Assembly: GCA_946480655.1 (NCBI GenBank)
Contig: CAMLKN010000121.1
Coordinates: 1 to 6,805 of the forward strand
Direction of reading: 5' to 3'
DNA length: 6,805 nucleotides
Origin: an uncultured Devosia sp.
GTDB lineage: Bacteria; Pseudomonadota; Alphaproteobacteria; Rhizobiales; Devosiaceae
In this document: positions 5,752 through 6,805 of the stretch, one piece after another
Position numbering within the stretch: position 1 is the first letter of the stretch
How the letters are laid out: every line of letters starts with the position of its first letter
Translations under genes and position numbers: made by a program
Notes under the pieces: generated by a model
Databases searched by the model: none
Told to the model about the DNA's origin: nothing
Seen by the model: the letters and a program-made list of their open reading frames with translations, nothing else

Positions 5752-6752
5752 ACGGCCAGCCCATGCCCCCGGCTCAACTCTTCAAGATCGAGCTGGGGCC
5801 GCGCGCCGATGTGGCTGATGACTTCGGAGGCGGCGAGGCATCCGGTCTTGAGGGCCGATTCCATGGTCTGGCCGCGAGCCAGACCCAGCAGGAAGCCCGA
5901 GGCAAAGAGATCGCCTGCGCCTGTGGCGTCCACCACCTTGTCGACCGGGAAGGCCGGGACGGAGACAACCTCGCCATTGAATACGGCCATGGCCCCATCC
6001 GCGCCCATGGTGATGGCCGCGACTTCCGCGTCCTTGGCAATCTCGCGCACGGCGGTGCCCAGGTCGTCGGTTTCGTAGAGCGATTTCAACTCATTCACAT
6101 TGGCAAAGACATAGTCCACGGTCTTTGAGCGAATGAGATCGAGGAATTCGGCGCGGTAGCGGTCGACGCAGAACGGATCGGAGAGGGTGAAGGCGGCGGC
6201 GCGCTCGTTCTTGTGGGCATAGTGGGCGGCGAGCACGAAGGCCTTCTTGGCCTCGACCGGGTCCCACAGGAACCCTTCCATATAGGTGATGGCCGAGCCG
6301 CCGATTTCGTCGGGGTGAATGTCGCGCTCGGTCAGTTCGTGGCAGGCGCCCAGATAGGTGTTCATGGTGCGCTCGCCATCGGGCGAGACGAAGATCATGG
6401 AGCGGGCGGTGAGGGCGCCATTCTTCAGCCGCGAGGTATTGTAGTGGACGCCGATGGCGTCAAGATCGGCCTCGAAGACATCGCCCAGTGGATCGTCCGC
6501 CACCTTGCCGACGAAGGCGGCGCGACCGCCCAGCGAGGCGACGCCAGCGGCGGTATTGGCGGCCGAGCCGCCCGAAATCTGCTGCCGGCCCAGCGGCATT
6601 TTCCCGTAGAGATCCTCGGCCCGATCGGTGTCGATCAGGTGCATGATGCCCTCTTTCATGCCTTCGCGCTCGATGAAGCCGGGTTCGACAGGGGCAATGA
6701 TGTCGACGATGGCATTGCCGATGGTCAGCACGTCGAAGCGGGTCTGGGTCAT
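5748..6752 (-). CDS. PfkB-family adenosine kinase
   Basis: A 334-residue sugar/nucleoside kinase of the ribokinase (PfkB) fold. The N-terminal part has [13 protein letters not shown] (residues 6-18) and the first PfkB signature around [16 protein letters not shown] (61-76), which contacts the ribose. NVNE (218-221) is the NxxE motif that positions magnesium and phosphate, and [17 protein letters not shown] (275-291) is the second signature with catalytic base Asp281 and the anion hole. This form is usually annotated adenosine kinase in alphaproteobacteria, converting adenosine to AMP in purine salvage; inosine-guanosine or ribose-like substrates cannot be ruled out from sequence. The ATG at 6752 has GGAG (complement of 6762-6765) 9 bases upstream. 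Its TAG stop overlaps the pyrF TAA by shared bases 5749-5750, tail to tail, and no terminator hairpin is visible between them. The gene is intact. Confidence 0.93.
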   Translation of the reverse strand: MTQTRFDVLTIGNAIVDIIAPVEPGFIEREGMKEGIMHLIDTDRAEDLYGKMPLGRQQISGGSAANTAAGVASLGGRAAFVGKVADDPLGDVFEADLDAIGVHYNTSRLKNGALTARSMIFVSPDGERTMNTYLGACHELTERDIHPDEIGGSAITYMEGFLWDPVEAKKAFVLAAHYAHKNERAAAFTLSDPFCVDRYRAEFLDLIRSKTVDYVFANVNELKSLYETDDLGTAVREIAKDAEVAAITMGADGAMAVFNGEVVSVPAFPVDKVVDATGAGDLFASGFLLGLARGQTMESALKTGCLAASEVISHIGARPQLDLEELSRGHGLAV

Positions 6753-6793
6753 GAGCGGGGGCTCCGGCGGTTCATGGAAAGGCCGTGAGCCGG

Positions 6794-6805
6794 TTTAGAG
6801 CATGA
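6794..6805. repeat. Edge of a probable dispersed Hyphomicrobiales repeat
   Basis: The window ends in TTTAGAGCATGA. This is how I remember one arm of a very common intergenic inverted repeat in Hyphomicrobiales, whose other arm reads TCATGCTCTAAA. Only 12 bases are visible, so the call rests on recall and the second arm lies outside the window. Confidence 0.35.

Noticed and set aside
5763..6788. Long open frames on the + strand opposite the kinase gene
   Set aside because: The minus-strand frame carries both PfkB signatures; the + frames are typical antisense shadows in high-GC DNA.

Overview
The window looks like a chromosomal segment of a GC-rich alphaproteobacterium of the order Hyphomicrobiales (Rhizobiales), possibly Devosia-like. 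The pointers are the dnaK-dnaJ pair followed at short range by pyrF, protein sequences typical of that order, and the short hairpin-forming intergenic repeats common in those genomes. The genus is an inference from memory, not from a search.

Layout, left to right. (1) The 3' part of dnaK (1-821, +) closes with a clear rho-independent terminator. (2) A 615-base gene-free stretch (822-1436) separates dnaK from dnaJ. It holds a mosaic of three hairpin repeats bounded by 10-base inverted ends, a 16-base near-match to a ParB parS site, a GC-rich cluster of small hairpins, and a terminator-like hairpin in the dnaJ leader. (3) A complete dnaJ (1437-2570, +) starts at TTG and ends in a long hairpin that includes its stop codon. 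(4) A second hairpin repeat of a different type lies at 2684-2756. (5) A VOC/glyoxalase-fold protein (2779-3186, -) diverges from a two-gene unit on the + strand: an NADPH-dependent FMN reductase-like flavoprotein (3302-3847) and a histidine-phosphatase-fold protein (3850-4455). (6) A MarR-family regulator (4458-4895, -) is convergent with that unit and divergent from pyrF (5050-5751, +). Two nearly identical 12-base palindromes with centres 32 bp apart lie between marR and pyrF. (7) A PfkB-type adenosine kinase (5748-6752, -) is convergent with pyrF and the two stop codons overlap. The last 12 bases look like the edge of another dispersed Hyphomicrobiales repeat.

Functionally, dnaK and dnaJ form the Hsp70 chaperone pair. 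PyrF makes UMP in de novo pyrimidine synthesis, and the kinase next to it probably salvages a purine nucleoside. The middle genes (VOC protein, flavin reductase, phosphatase-fold protein, MarR regulator) look like accessory detoxification or stress genes, but nothing in the sequence fixes their substrates. All complete genes appear intact. I do not see a mobile element, phage, CRISPR array or a clearly new multi-gene system. The most interesting signals are non-coding: the twin operator-like palindromes, the parS-like site, the repeat mosaic and the hairpins around dnaJ.
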